A stretch of 64,000 nucleotides of DNA from Lachnospiraceae bacterium (lineage in GTDB: Bacteria; Bacillota; Clostridia; Lachnospirales; Lachnospiraceae), in assembly GCA_024681795.1 (NCBI GenBank), contig JAILAD010000078.1, positions 145,524 through 209,523 of the forward strand, given 5' to 3'. The position numbers and the translations under genes are program-made. Positions 46,601 to 55,368 of the stretch are shown here, in pieces. The notes under the pieces were generated by a model. The model saw nothing but the letters and a program-made list of their open reading frames with translations. It had not been told where the DNA came from and searched no databases. How positions within the stretch are numbered: the stretch's first letter is position 1; every line of letters starts with the position of its first letter.

Positions 46601-47487
46601 TCAAAATCAATCTGATTCGTGTATTTTAAGAATACGGCAAGTTCCTTGGTGTCAAGCCGGTGAACAACCATCTCTCCCGCAGTCAGCGAATCAAGTGCCG
46701 ATTTCATCTGAAGATCAAGCTGATATTTATCACTTTCAAATAAAACAAGATAATAATACGGAGTAATGATTTTATGATCGTAACAATAATCTTTTAATTC
46801 CGCGATACGATCCTGGACGATTTGTACTCTTCCCTTGAATTCTTCCTCCGTCATAACTCCGCTCTCAAATGCTTTCCGGAGTTCCTCGAGTTTTGTATTT
46901 TCTTTTGCAAGATAGTTATCGTAAATTACGGGACGTTCAATCTTTATAATATTCGAGCTGAATCCGACATGGACACTTCGAAGAACTCTTCCGAGACCGG
47001 ATTCAATCGAATTCTTTCTTCTGCTTTCGGAAAAGAAACGAAATTCAAGTGGCTCAATCTCAATTGCTGCACCGTAGTACTTGCCTGCATATTCAATATA
47101 GCCGTCTTTTATTCCGGTAAACGCAATAATCTGCTCCATGAACTCGGTCGGTTTGTTCTGGGCAGCATCATTTTTTGCTCTTGCTTTGGCGCGTTTTAAT
47201 TCGGCACTTCTGTTTGCTCTCGCAAGCCAGACTGCATCCTTTTCCTCTTCGCTTGCTTTTCGGCTTCTTAAGATTTTCTCCTCTTCTTTTCGAAGCTCTT
47301 TGTCAATCTTTAAAAGCTCTTTGTAGCTAAGAGCGGTCTCCCCGCTGTCCCCGGAAGATACTTCCGTGGAAAGCTCGGCTTTGTCTTCCGGCATTGCCGC
47401 CGACTTCAGAATATCAGCAACTTCGGGTGCGATTTCAACCGTAGGTTTCAGATTCGGTTTTTCATTTGTCTTCTTAGCCTTCGCCAT
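43672..47487 (-). CDS. VirB4-type secretion ATPase with long C-terminal extension
   Basis: A 1271-residue ATPase of the VirB4/TraE family, the energy unit of type IV secretion. Walker A is IIGKSGSGKSYATKSFL near residue 550, the Walker B region VVVIDEAHVFIDEKYP near 790, with conserved ILDPENEYSELA and QNIKDFVGSEEIA. The N-terminal domain (GEMVVHRLDTKELAVFLKYT) is the VirB4 docking part. After about residue 960 some 300 residues follow that are acidic with Ala-rich patches (AAMAAAAAPAFDYNQFA) and repeated DDDFDFSLDDLF-type blocks; these are outside the family. ATG 47487 has AAGGA 5 nt upstream; an in-frame TTG seven codons earlier is rejected. It overlaps the PrgI gene by 14 nt. Confidence 0.92.
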   Translation of the reverse strand: MAKAKKTNEKPNLKPTVEIAPEVADILKSAAMPEDKAELSTEVSSGDSGETALSYKELLKIDKELRKEEEKILRSRKASEEEKDAVWLARANRSAELKRAKARAKNDAAQNKPTEFMEQIIAFTGIKDGYIEYAGKYYGAAIEIEPLEFRFFSESRRKNSIESGLGRVLRSVHVGFSSNIIKIERPVIYDNYLAKENTKLEELRKAFESGVMTEEEFKGRVQIVQDRIAELKDYCYDHKIITPYYYLVLFESDKYQLDLQMKSALDSLTAGEMVVHRLDTKELAVFLKYTNQIDFDEREIDQIAPEDYAQWAMPQSLNFKFRTTEVNNIVTHNFRVVNYPTMVGDAWLAGVMSLPATKVVIKCSPMERGVSVRSIDRALQELRGQLNATGVDSKRIELETHIASLEELLGTLQGEGEELLACNIFVTAYDIQQTRNTPAIVNQPESILPVINQMKKNLRRNWQEQKFRLNNLEFEQIQGFIAQQVSAYDPFLKEGRGIPSNSVAASFPWIYAHISDEGGFKLGTSDGVPIFVNFFRRDSERVNSNMVIIGKSGSGKSYATKSFLANLAAEDAKIYILDPENEYSELASNLNGKVINVANAQHGRLNPFHIITALDDDDAEAEGMNVTGSFSTHLQFLEEFYRQILPEIDKDALEYLNTLTERLYTNKGITQETNLSKLSPKDYPIFDDLYDEVLSEFERTENEYIRSLLRSLVNYVSKFASGGRNANIWNGPSTVTTDENFTVFNFQSMLSNRNTTIANAQMLLVLKYIDNEIIKNRDYNTKYKLNRKIVVVIDEAHVFIDEKYPVALDFMFQLAKRIRKYNGMQIVITQNIKDFVGSEEIARKSTAIINACQYSFIFALAPNDITDLCRLYEKAGGINDQEQEQITQAPRGQAFTVLSPQSRSIFKIEVPKEMVNMFQEQEYESPLYSGEEGIARWNEFVGESRILNSENLKLNRLELANFKEAEDEFKPERKKVIFEEIGEEEAPEILDFSKRKVNVSVEEIDDIPMSLSSGKSLGNVTFDEIDDFGEIPEPPAAMAAAAAPAFDYNQFAKDLRKQILSEVREELASQKNMYADVAAPAAGLAAVATVSSATQEDDEDFDFNLNNLFDEKDEDLFAGLDDEEEEANIPESGKAEKLQETAAVSGDLTEENDGLPDDFDFSLDDLFSDEYESEGESEENSGTEEDDSDDDFDFSLLFSGDEETTESLSDSDGGDLDILSLLMEEAENYKTETRIKDVSDIVGEGEVVEISMEELAALVKLQREKRLAEEN

Positions 47488-48133
47488 TTTCGTCCTTCTT
47501 CTTCCCAAAAGATATCGTGTAAAGACCTTTTCTCTTTTTTTCCTTTGAAGCCTTGTTCTTATCCGAAACTGTGTCTAAATCTTCTGTATAATCCGGATCA
47601 TCCACATAATGAATATCGAAATCCTCTTCCCCGTCCAAATCGTAATCAACGGATTCCGTATTCTCATATTCTTCATACTCCTCATATTCCTCATAATCAC
47701 CACCGGTATCAATCGGAGTTATTGTTTCCGGAATCAGATCTTCTTCGTAATATTCCGCATCGGGATCTTCTTCTATTTCTTCTTCCTGACGTTTGACATC
47801 CTCTTTGTATTCATCAAGATAGTCACCGAGTACTTCATTTTGTGCTTTCTTCTTCAGCATTTCGTCATCGTAGACTTTACTGTATCTTCTGACCGAAGAA
47901 TAATGGCGAAACATATGAAGAATCATCAGGTAATTCGGTTTTTCATCCAGTCTGATTACCAGAAGGGCCGTCAGGAAAAAGATTCCTATACAGAACGGGA
48001 TTTTGTGCGGCAGGCTCGAAATAACAACCAAAATGATTAAAATAAGTGCAATTGCGCCCACGAGGATGTCCCATAATGTAACTCCTCTGAACAATTCGAT
48101 TTGTACTTTTGTTTTTCCGGGTATCAGCCGCAT
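47474..48133 (-). CDS. PrgI-family (VirB3-like) membrane protein with acidic tail
   Basis: A 219-residue protein. The N-terminal ~95 residues match the PrgI/VirB3-like pattern: a short beta lead KTKVQIELFRGVTLWDI, then two TM helices (ILVGAIALILIILVVISSL and FCIGIFFLTALLVI) and EKPNYLMILHMFRHYSSVRR. In Gram-positive conjugation systems PrgI-type proteins sit beside the VirB4 ATPase and anchor it at the membrane. The remaining 120 residues are very acidic and tyrosine-rich (EEYEEYEEYEN), unlike the ~115-residue family. It overlaps the VirB4 gene by 14 nt. Confidence 0.82.
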   Translation of the reverse strand: MRLIPGKTKVQIELFRGVTLWDILVGAIALILIILVVISSLPHKIPFCIGIFFLTALLVIRLDEKPNYLMILHMFRHYSSVRRYSKVYDDEMLKKKAQNEVLGDYLDEYKEDVKRQEEEIEEDPDAEYYEEDLIPETITPIDTGGDYEEYEEYEEYENTESVDYDLDGEEDFDIHYVDDPDYTEDLDTVSDKNKASKEKKRKGLYTISFGKKKDENGEG

Positions 48134-48149
48134 CTTTTTCTCCTGATAT

Positions 48150-48165
48150 TCGCCTCGTCAGGCGA
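48150..48165 (-). other. Short stem-loop before the PrgI gene
   Basis: TCGCCT and AGGCGA pair around a 4-nt loop just upstream of the CAGGAG ribosome site of the PrgI gene. No U-tract. Possible mRNA element; weak evidence. Confidence 0.3.
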
Positions 48166-48197
48166 TTCTTATTTGAATTATTCTTCTCTTTCTCTTA

Positions 48198-49961
48198 TTA
48201 TCTCTTGGAACCCGGCAGATTTGTTCCTCCGCCGCCCCCTCCTTTGGAGCTTTCACTGCTTTGGGCTTTATACGCATCTTTGGCATCTTTACCGGTTGCA
48301 AAATTTCCGAAACCTTTCATCCATGTACCGGTCGTTGTAAACGGCGAACGGACAAATGTGGAAAACTGTCCCTGGGCTGCCGCAGCTGCCTGTGACATAT
48401 CGCCGGCCGATATGGACTGCCATCCGGCCGAATCCGCCAGAATACCGGTTATAATACCGTTCGCTTTCTTTACGACTTCAAATCCGCCGTAAATCATTAT
48501 GATTTTTGCCGCCAAATTCAGTATTGCATAACCAAATCCGGCAACGCTTCCGGTCGGATCGTCATGCTTGAAGAATACCAGATCGGAACTCATGATAATC
48601 GGAATGAATACCATCAGAGTACGCATTGCAACAATGGTACCGAATACTGCACAGCACTGAACCAGAAATGCGGTTGTCCACTGTTTTCTCTTTGCACCGT
48701 CATCCAAAGGTTCCGCAGCAAATACAAGCGGAGAAATCAGATAAAGCATCAGCATGTTGAAGATTCTGGATACACAGGTAAGAATAATCATTGCAAGGTC
48801 ACCGAAAAGGGTAACGCCCATGAAATATACCATCAGGTAATTTGTCTTCATGATGCTGATATCAAAATCTTCTTTTACCTGGCTCAAACTGTAAATATCT
48901 TTCTCTCCGTAATAATACGGACCGCGGATTGCATCCGTCATTTCGGGATTTGTATTGTATGCCGGGTTGTTTGCCGCTTCCAGCGTACCGATTAAGAATA
49001 CATAACGATCCAAAGGAATATGCTCTCTCGAAGCTTTGTAACTTCTCTTAAAACTCTTAAGCGGTCTTAAATGAGGATTTCTTTCAAGTATATCCATCGC
49101 ATCGGTAACGGCGTTCTGCACATTATCATTAAAAACGTCAACCGGGAGGTCCACCTGGACATTATGAGCATTCACAATTTTCTGCAAAACACTCTGCCAG
49201 GAAGTTGTATCTTTATAATTACTGGCACTGGCTATGACTCCGTTATTATCGTTATTAACCGTTACTTTTTCTCTGTCCGGATAATAGAAATCAAACACAC
49301 CGGTTCTGCATAAATAATCAAGGTCCGGACGGATTGCATTGTAGCATGCGTTAACATTGTAATGGCTTTCCCGTGCCGGATTGGTGGAATAATTACCGAT
49401 GGTATTCAGACAACGGGCCATTGCCGCATACTGTTCATCCGTATATACAATCTCATCATCCTGACCGAAATAACCGGCATTGTTAAAAACATAATCTATC
49501 TGTTGCATCAGGATATTGGTTGCATTCAGTACCACAATCATGATAAAGTTCATACTTAAAATTAAAAGAATTGTCTTAAATAAACTTCCCAGAATCTGTC
49601 CCGCAGACCTCTGATCTTTATCCCTCAGGTCGAAAACCTTACGAATGACTGCAATAATTGCAAATCCGAATGCAAATACAACACCCAGGAGCGCCATTCC
49701 CCAATAAACTTTATTAATTGTGGAATTTTGGAAAAATACATTAGTCAGAAAAGAGGTTTTTCCGTTATACCATACTTCTCTGGAACCGGTGAAAACTTCA
49801 TAAGTATTATCCGCAACCCAAATCAGCTTACAGAATCCATATTCAATATAATAGAAAACAACATATATAAAATTATAGAGAATATAATCGAATGCACTTT
49901 GAATGGCATCGCCGAGTGCACTGCTGATTTTATCGCTTACGGATTCAAGTATGTCCATCAT
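48198..49961 (-). CDS. VirB6/TrbL-like polytopic membrane protein
   Basis: A 587-residue membrane protein. An N-terminal amphipathic region (ILESVSDKISSALGDAIQSA) precedes a first hydrophobic stretch, then about six TM segments: two near 80-160 (WGMALLGVVFAFGFAIIAVI; ILLILSMNFIMIVVL), a soluble loop of 170-370, and a cluster at 375-505 (LMVYFMGVTLFGDLAMIIL and others). The pattern of terminal TM clusters around a large loop fits the VirB6/TrbL channel family. The C-terminus is Gly/Ser-rich (GGGGGGTNLPGSKR). It sits in the VirB2-VirD4-VirB6-VirB3-VirB4 gene run. ATG 49961 has GGGAGAG upstream at 10 nt. Confidence 0.82.
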   Translation of the reverse strand: MMDILESVSDKISSALGDAIQSAFDYILYNFIYVVFYYIEYGFCKLIWVADNTYEVFTGSREVWYNGKTSFLTNVFFQNSTINKVYWGMALLGVVFAFGFAIIAVIRKVFDLRDKDQRSAGQILGSLFKTILLILSMNFIMIVVLNATNILMQQIDYVFNNAGYFGQDDEIVYTDEQYAAMARCLNTIGNYSTNPARESHYNVNACYNAIRPDLDYLCRTGVFDFYYPDREKVTVNNDNNGVIASASNYKDTTSWQSVLQKIVNAHNVQVDLPVDVFNDNVQNAVTDAMDILERNPHLRPLKSFKRSYKASREHIPLDRYVFLIGTLEAANNPAYNTNPEMTDAIRGPYYYGEKDIYSLSQVKEDFDISIMKTNYLMVYFMGVTLFGDLAMIILTCVSRIFNMLMLYLISPLVFAAEPLDDGAKRKQWTTAFLVQCCAVFGTIVAMRTLMVFIPIIMSSDLVFFKHDDPTGSVAGFGYAILNLAAKIIMIYGGFEVVKKANGIITGILADSAGWQSISAGDMSQAAAAAQGQFSTFVRSPFTTTGTWMKGFGNFATGKDAKDAYKAQSSESSKGGGGGGTNLPGSKR

Positions 49962-50009
49962 AAGCCATCATCTCTCCCGTTAACTGTCTCAATAGCATTT
50001 TTACAAACA

Positions 50010-50996
50010 CTATCTTACCTTCATGTTCCTCCTGTGCCAGATTAAGTATCCGGCCAGTCCGCCGATTACCAGCGCAATGATTCCTACAAAAACGAAACCG
50101 TTCCTGTCAAGATAAATCAGAATGGTAAACTGACGATCTACCGTATTTCCGGCGTCATCCGTAACAATTACCTCGTAACGTCCGCTTTGTGTCAGCCTGT
50201 CACCTTCGTACAAAAACTCACCTCCGTCTTTAAAAACGTGTATAACCTCTCCGGCTTCAAGTCCGGACCAGGAAACCGGACCTCTTGCTTTTCCGTCATC
50301 ATCAATTCCTTCAAATACAATCTGCGGAGGAGTATGATCCACGGTGACTCTTAAACTGTATCTGATATCCGTTCTTTCACAGCGGTAAGAAATCTCATAA
50401 AGTCCTTCCTGCTGCATATCAACTTCCGATCTGGTGTGAGACTGTTCAATTCCGTTGATCATAACGGAATCTACGCGGAAATAGGGAGGCATTTTGTACA
50501 TGGTTGTCTCACCCGTTCTGGATCCGACAATCCGGAATGTAAAAACTTCCACCTGATCGCCGTTAAGAATTACAATTACGGAATATCCGCCTCTGGCCTT
50601 ATATTCCATTGCGGTATCCAAAAGAACTCCGTCGCGGTACACCAAAACACTGTAACCTTCCGGAATGCTGATTTTCACGGGGTCCGTAAGAATCATACCG
50701 TCTGCGGCATTGGAATAAATATCCGCCATTCCGTTATCCACGGGATACGCAAACTCTCCTCTCGAAAAATCGAAATACATTTTTTCCGTAATCATTTTCC
50801 GATTGGAAAGCGTCGATACTTCACCGATTCCGGATGACTGAATCATCGGTTCTCCGGTAAACGGGTCCAGTTCCCCGCTGTATGTATCGTATTCGTCCGC
50901 ATACACCGGAAGTGCATTTAAAGGGCTTAACAGGAACAATGCAGTAAGCATTACGGATCCGATTGTAAATAAAAATGCCTTTTTGCCGTTCTTCAT
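50010..50996 (-). CDS. Exported Ig-like protein with C-terminal membrane anchor
   Basis: A 328-residue protein with a signal peptide (FLFTIGSVMLTALFLLSPLN, cut near PVYADE), a mostly extracellular body, and a C-terminal TM helix (FVFVGIIALVIGGLAGYLIW) followed by HRRNMKVR. Two beta-sandwich units are suggested: a middle unit ending in EISYRCERTDIRYSLRVT, and a bacterial Ig-like unit DHTPPQIVFEGIDDDGKARG to GRYEVIVTDDAGNTVDRQFT, which is the typical D-x-A-G-N end. It lies between the VirB6 and VirD4 genes; a structural or surface role in the apparatus is inferred. Confidence 0.75.
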   Translation of the reverse strand: MKNGKKAFLFTIGSVMLTALFLLSPLNALPVYADEYDTYSGELDPFTGEPMIQSSGIGEVSTLSNRKMITEKMYFDFSRGEFAYPVDNGMADIYSNAADGMILTDPVKISIPEGYSVLVYRDGVLLDTAMEYKARGGYSVIVILNGDQVEVFTFRIVGSRTGETTMYKMPPYFRVDSVMINGIEQSHTRSEVDMQQEGLYEISYRCERTDIRYSLRVTVDHTPPQIVFEGIDDDGKARGPVSWSGLEAGEVIHVFKDGGEFLYEGDRLTQSGRYEVIVTDDAGNTVDRQFTILIYLDRNGFVFVGIIALVIGGLAGYLIWHRRNMKVR

Positions 50997-50998
50997 GC

Positions 50999-53026
50999 TT
51001 AAGCTCCCTCTTGCTGGTCTTTATCGCCGAGTATTAATTTATTCCGGCGATTGATATCATAAAACACCTCATCTGCACGGAACATATGATTACGAAGCTG
51101 TCCCATATCCATTGTTCCCATTTTATAATATTTACACAGATAACTCGGTGTATATTTCGTTTTCAGAGGATAGTTACCGAATGTAACGATAATTGCGTTG
51201 CCGGTAGACTCCTTATTATTCAGTTTTTGCAGTTCGGAAGGATAGATAAGAGGACGTACCTGATTCTGTCCGGAAACGGAGAAATCTCCTTCCTTTGAAC
51301 TTACATTGGTGGAAGTATTCGCCGTACGAACGGTCATGTTACCGCAAAGCTCGGAGAATTCTTTGCAGGTACCGATGTCGTTCGATCCGATGAACATCTT
51401 CATACCACAGTTACTCTTTATAATATCCGCAACCTGTTCGCCGTACACATTGTTTAACTGCGAATAACTCTGAACAACCATGTTAAACCAGATTTTACGG
51501 GAACGGCCTACGGTAATCATCTTGTCGAATTTCTCAATTTTCGGCATATTACCGAACTCATCCAGAATAAAATATACATTTCTCGGAAGACTTAAATCTT
51601 CACGGAAACTTGCCACTTTAATTAACGCTTTGTACATACACAGGATGAATACCGCTGCAAGACCGTGTCTTGTATCTTTTTCATCCGGAATCTTTAAGAA
51701 CAATGCCGTCGGTCTCTCTGCAAATACTTCCGGAATGATATCCGTTGCCGAGGTAAGTCCGCAAAGACCACGGTCATTAAACATATTTAATTTATCAAAG
51801 GTAATAGACATATAGGAAGAAAGCGTGGTGTCCGCTGCCGAAAGAACCTGACGCGATAAGGTAACCGCCTGTGACAGGGGACTTCTTCCCATAAAATAAT
51901 CTTTGAGGGCCGCAAATTCGTTCTCGGAATTGGTAAGGATTTTATTCAGATTAAAGAAATTGAACCGTTCCTTGGTCATACCGAGATCCGGATCTTCACT
52001 GTCCTCAAGCATCGCAAGGCAGGTAGCAAGAATAATGGATCTTGCACCCTTCTCCCAGACAGGATCCTTTTCATTTTCGATGGGGCAGATTACGGAGATC
52101 AAATCGTTTAAATCCTCATACATCTCATCGAAAACCTTTTGCTTTGTAACGGAAATATCATCCTGGCAATGGGAAATATCCGCATAAGCCGTGCCTCTCC
52201 ATTCAATCCACACTTCTCCGTCTTTCGCCGGTCCGTCAATCTGGTTCAAATCAGGATAATTCACCATGGAATCCCTGTGGGCTTTGATTTCTTTTCCGGC
52301 CTCCAGATATTCCTGATACATATCATAAATTCCCCCAAGCGGATTCCATCGGCTGGAGGAATAGGTATCACGTAAATCAAGGAGCTGAACGTCATAGCCG
52401 CGTTCCTTTAAATATTTGGAATGCAGACTGAAAAGCTCTCCTTTCGGGTCCGTCATAATCATGCTGCTTCCTGCCGAAGTGGTGGCAAGAATCTGAATCA
52501 TCGGGTTAATGAAAGTTGTCGTTTTACCGGAACCGGTAGCACCGATAATAAGCGAATGCGAACCGGATAAAAAATTGACTTTCATAACGCCTGTTTTATC
52601 TTCATATGCCCTGACGGGAATTCCGTCTTTTTTTGTATTCTTAAGCTGATCGTAGGTATAGCAGGGAAAATACTCGTCCCGTTCTTTATCCGTTAAGAAA
52701 CGGCTGTTTTCCAACGCACCTTCCGTTCTGGCATCAAGGCCCTGTTTCTCTTTCATGGATCCGGCGCTGAAAAGTTTGTAATCGGAAATATAATAAATCA
52801 GTCCGCCCAGGCATGCCGCTCCGAAACCGATTGCATATGTAAGCGGGTCAAGAAGATATCCCCACTTGTATATGATTTTGCCGCCTTCAATGACATTTCC
52901 GATATTATCCCAAACTTCGCGTAAAACAAAGCCCAGAATGGCAACTACCAGAAGTGCGCCGATGATAATCATCACCCATACATACGGTTTTATCTCTTTA
53001 ATTTTCTCAATAAACTTTTTTATCAT
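50999..53026 (-). CDS. VirD4/TraG-type coupling ATPase
   Basis: A 675-residue type IV coupling protein, which recruits substrates to the secretion channel. Two N-terminal TM helices (YVWVMIIIGALLVVAILGFV; YAIGFGAACLGGLIYYI), Walker A IIGATGSGKTTTFINPMI near residue 165, Walker B VYFILDEFGNMPKIEKFD near 490, and the TraG-type QSYSQLNNVYGEQ. The presence of this protein distinguishes a substrate-secreting machine from a mere VirB4 remnant. It is 2 nt from the Ig-like gene. No relaxase gene is linked, so a protein substrate is plausible (inference). Confidence 0.93.
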   Translation of the reverse strand: MIKKFIEKIKEIKPYVWVMIIIGALLVVAILGFVLREVWDNIGNVIEGGKIIYKWGYLLDPLTYAIGFGAACLGGLIYYISDYKLFSAGSMKEKQGLDARTEGALENSRFLTDKERDEYFPCYTYDQLKNTKKDGIPVRAYEDKTGVMKVNFLSGSHSLIIGATGSGKTTTFINPMIQILATTSAGSSMIMTDPKGELFSLHSKYLKERGYDVQLLDLRDTYSSSRWNPLGGIYDMYQEYLEAGKEIKAHRDSMVNYPDLNQIDGPAKDGEVWIEWRGTAYADISHCQDDISVTKQKVFDEMYEDLNDLISVICPIENEKDPVWEKGARSIILATCLAMLEDSEDPDLGMTKERFNFFNLNKILTNSENEFAALKDYFMGRSPLSQAVTLSRQVLSAADTTLSSYMSITFDKLNMFNDRGLCGLTSATDIIPEVFAERPTALFLKIPDEKDTRHGLAAVFILCMYKALIKVASFREDLSLPRNVYFILDEFGNMPKIEKFDKMITVGRSRKIWFNMVVQSYSQLNNVYGEQVADIIKSNCGMKMFIGSNDIGTCKEFSELCGNMTVRTANTSTNVSSKEGDFSVSGQNQVRPLIYPSELQKLNNKESTGNAIIVTFGNYPLKTKYTPSYLCKYYKMGTMDMGQLRNHMFRADEVFYDINRRNKLILGDKDQQEGA

Positions 53027-53082
53027 TTATCCGGATCCCTGTCGTAATAAAAAATATTTAAAGTTAATGCCGCAATATTTTA

Positions 53083-54588
53083 TCAGTTCACACTCATTAC
53101 ACATTTTTCCTGAAATAATGGCGGAATAGAAATATCGCTGCTCGTATTGCTTATACGATTATAAAGCAGGACATTTCCGCCGAGGTTACTGTTTAAATAA
53201 ACACGGCATTTCCCGTTCATGTATAATGCCGGACTTTCAAAAGAATATGCGTTTCTGGTTTTTACCAAACCGAGATCTTTAGGCGTGGAATCGGAATTAA
53301 AAGCATTAAACATACCGTTAATATTCTTCTCGTTCGGACAATAACCTGTATACATAAGCGAACCGTCATGCATTTCAATAACCGCATCGCCTTTAAAAGC
53401 TGAATGGCCGGAAACCAGCAAGCCGTAGTTGATAATTGATCCGTTCTCAACCGCAAGCGCCGCTTCCTCCTTGGTGCCAAGAACCGCAGAAGGATACCCT
53501 GCAAAAAGTCTGGCTTTCGGCATTATAATAATCGTACCGCCGTTCCTGAGAGTAATATTGCCGGCAGCCTGATTTGCATAATACGGGCACATAGTAGCAC
53601 CTTCCTGAAGAATAATCGTACCGGCGCATTCGATATCACCGTTGTAGTAGAAAGTTCCCTGTACGGATAAGACTCCGTCCTCTTCTATTTTCAGCTTTTT
53701 ACCGTCAAGTAGGAACGAAGAATCCTTGTTTACAAAAATCTGTCCTTTTGTAATCGTATAATCGGACATCGCACTGTAAGTCTTTTCCTTCACATCATAC
53801 AGCATCAAATCATCTGTCGGCCAATTGTCCTTCCAGTGAACGGATATAGTATCACCGCTCTGATAAAAATCCTGACAGTCGGCCTCGCCGTGATAGGTAA
53901 GAAGGCGAACATATCCTTTCGAAGTTAACGTGGATGCCCGGTGCATGTTTTCAGTGTTGTTGCCTTTATTGTCATGTTTAAAATCCAGTATGTTGAAAAC
54001 CGATCTGTCATTTGAACCGACAATATTGTTTTTCGGAGTATGAACCCATTGCGTATGGCCTACATCCGGACATAATTTAATACTGAATCTGGCAGATTTT
54101 GCCAGATAGTCTCCGCTTCTTGCAGCTGCACTGCTGTCAAGGGATTTTGCATTAATAAACCACGGAATGTCGTGATAATCACGGTTTACGAACTTGTCTT
54201 TTCCGAAATCAAGATAAGGATCGATTGTATGCGGTTTTCCAACCCAGTAATCAGGACGGTCATCACCATTTTTTCTAAGACCGATGTCTCTTCCCGATGT
54301 AAAATAATACGGATTTCCGTTTCCCCATACCAAAGCGCCGCGAAAATCATTCGTACCGAGTTCATAAACACGATACCACTCCAAAAGCGTAATCTTCATG
54401 CCGAAATTTTCGACATTCGGAGCCGCCGTGACTTCATCCACAACTTTTATTCCGGAAAAAGCAAGGACCAAAGCGGTAAAAGCAGCCGTAATACCAAATT
54501 TCAGCGCCCTTACAAGTCTTCTGTTACTCAAGATTTTCTTCATGAATCTTTTTCCGTATGCAATTTTCCCAGAAAATGTTTTTTTCAT
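53083..54588 (-). CDS. Exported protein with beta-helix-like repeats
   Basis: A 501-residue protein, family not recognised. A basic start followed by a signal segment (FGITAAFTALVLAFSGIKVV, likely cut near TAAP) indicates export. The central and C-terminal parts hold short beta repeats with Gly turns (GKKLKIEEDGVLSVQGTFYY; IECAGTIILQEGATMCPYY; GNITLRNGGTIIIMPKARLF; AVENGSIINYGLLVSGHSAF), the pattern of a right-handed beta-helix. The in-frame extension to 54699 was rejected since ATG 54588 precedes the signal segment; ATGs at 54624 and 54543 are alternatives with weak ribosome sites. It lies between the pilin and the VirD4 gene. Confidence 0.65.
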   Translation of the reverse strand: MKKTFSGKIAYGKRFMKKILSNRRLVRALKFGITAAFTALVLAFSGIKVVDEVTAAPNVENFGMKITLLEWYRVYELGTNDFRGALVWGNGNPYYFTSGRDIGLRKNGDDRPDYWVGKPHTIDPYLDFGKDKFVNRDYHDIPWFINAKSLDSSAAARSGDYLAKSARFSIKLCPDVGHTQWVHTPKNNIVGSNDRSVFNILDFKHDNKGNNTENMHRASTLTSKGYVRLLTYHGEADCQDFYQSGDTISVHWKDNWPTDDLMLYDVKEKTYSAMSDYTITKGQIFVNKDSSFLLDGKKLKIEEDGVLSVQGTFYYNGDIECAGTIILQEGATMCPYYANQAAGNITLRNGGTIIIMPKARLFAGYPSAVLGTKEEAALAVENGSIINYGLLVSGHSAFKGDAVIEMHDGSLMYTGYCPNEKNINGMFNAFNSDSTPKDLGLVKTRNAYSFESPALYMNGKCRVYLNSNLGGNVLLYNRISNTSSDISIPPLFQEKCVMSVN

Positions 54589-54661
54589 AACTTCCGTCCT
54601 ACAATCCCGTGCGGTTTCGTTCATTTTTTCCTGTTGCAAAACGATTCGGCTTTGCGGGTCC

Positions 54662-54683
54662 CGGGTGGAGTTACCTCCACCCG
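54662..54683 (-). promoter_or_regulatory. GC-rich stem-loop with GUAA tetraloop, possible riboswitch part
   Basis: On the minus strand CGGGTGGAG, GTAA, CTCCACCCG form a 9-bp stem with a GNRA-type loop. Directly after it comes GGACCCGCAAAGCC, which resembles the GGGACGCAAAGCC of cyclic-di-GMP-I riboswitches. The left-hand GCAAACC element of that class is not evident, and no U-tract follows. It lies between the pilin gene and the beta-helix-like gene. Confidence 0.35.
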
Positions 54684-54745
54684 CCAAAACCAAAATCAAT
54701 CGAAACCGGAATTAAAAATCCTGCACTCACTGCCGGATTATGTAA

Positions 54746-55204
54746 TTAAAGGTTGTAATTGGTCTGTGCAATCTGATTCTTGGTTACCCAGTTTACAAGG
54801 AAAGGAGTAAGTCTCATTAATGCAACAAGCATAACGAAAATCAGAACAAACCCGATGATTGCATTCTTTAAATGAGCTTTTGCTTTCTCACGATCCTGCG
54901 GCTCTTCCGCTTTTGCAAACTTAACACCGAGAATGATGCAGTATACGGAACCGAGAGCTACCACAACACCGAGTACCGGACCGGAAAGAGTTTTAATCAG
55001 GTCCGTAACGGGCTGAACAACTTCCTGCATGTTAGCGGGAGTCTGATTATTATTGTTATTATTGTTATTATTATTGTTGTTGCCCGCAAGAATTGCGGTT
55101 GCATCTCCCGCACCGGCTGCTTTTACAGTGAATGCAGGAAACATGATTGCCATAAAGGTAAGCAGTGCAATTGCTAAAATAAGGCTTTTCTTGGTTTTTT
55201 TCAT
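54746..55204 (-). CDS. VirB2/TrbC-like pilin-type protein with poly-Asn spacer
   Basis: A 152-residue protein. Signal peptide LILAIALLTFMAIMFPAFTV ends near VKAAG. Then an unusual run of 12 Asn, a short linker, and two TM helices (GPVLGVVVALGSVYCIILGV and AIIGFVLIFVMLVALMRL) joined by a charged turn KAEEPQDREKAKAHLKN. A cleaved signal followed by two hydrophobic helices around a short charged loop is the VirB2/TrbC layout. GGAGG lies 9 nt upstream of the ATG. It is the first gene after operator copy B and heads the run of secretion genes. Confidence 0.78.
   Translation of the reverse strand: MKKTKKSLILAIALLTFMAIMFPAFTVKAAGAGDATAILAGNNNNNNNNNNNNQTPANMQEVVQPVTDLIKTLSGPVLGVVVALGSVYCIILGVKFAKAEEPQDREKAKAHLKNAIIGFVLIFVMLVALMRLTPFLVNWVTKNQIAQTNYNL
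55046..55081 (-). repeat. Trinucleotide tract encoding 12 Asn in the pilin
   Basis: Twelve consecutive AAT/AAC codons. As an in-frame trinucleotide tract it may vary in length between strains, lengthening or shortening the spacer after the signal peptide. Confidence 0.8.
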
Positions 55205-55368
55205 AAGTTTTTTCCTCCGTTTTCTTATGACTCTTTTTCATTTTTTGCCATTCTTCGTCCTTTCAGGCCCTTCAGGACGAAAAATAAATTATTCTTCAAC
55301 CTGCCGGAATACAGTTATTACCATATTTCCGCAGAAATGAATTCATTTTTCCGTTATCTGATAACACA

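Noticed and set aside
54172..54810. Open frame of 212 codons on the plus strand
   Set aside because: It lies opposite the beta-helix-like gene and the end of the pilin gene, has no ribosome site and no recognisable protein features; it is an antisense shadow.
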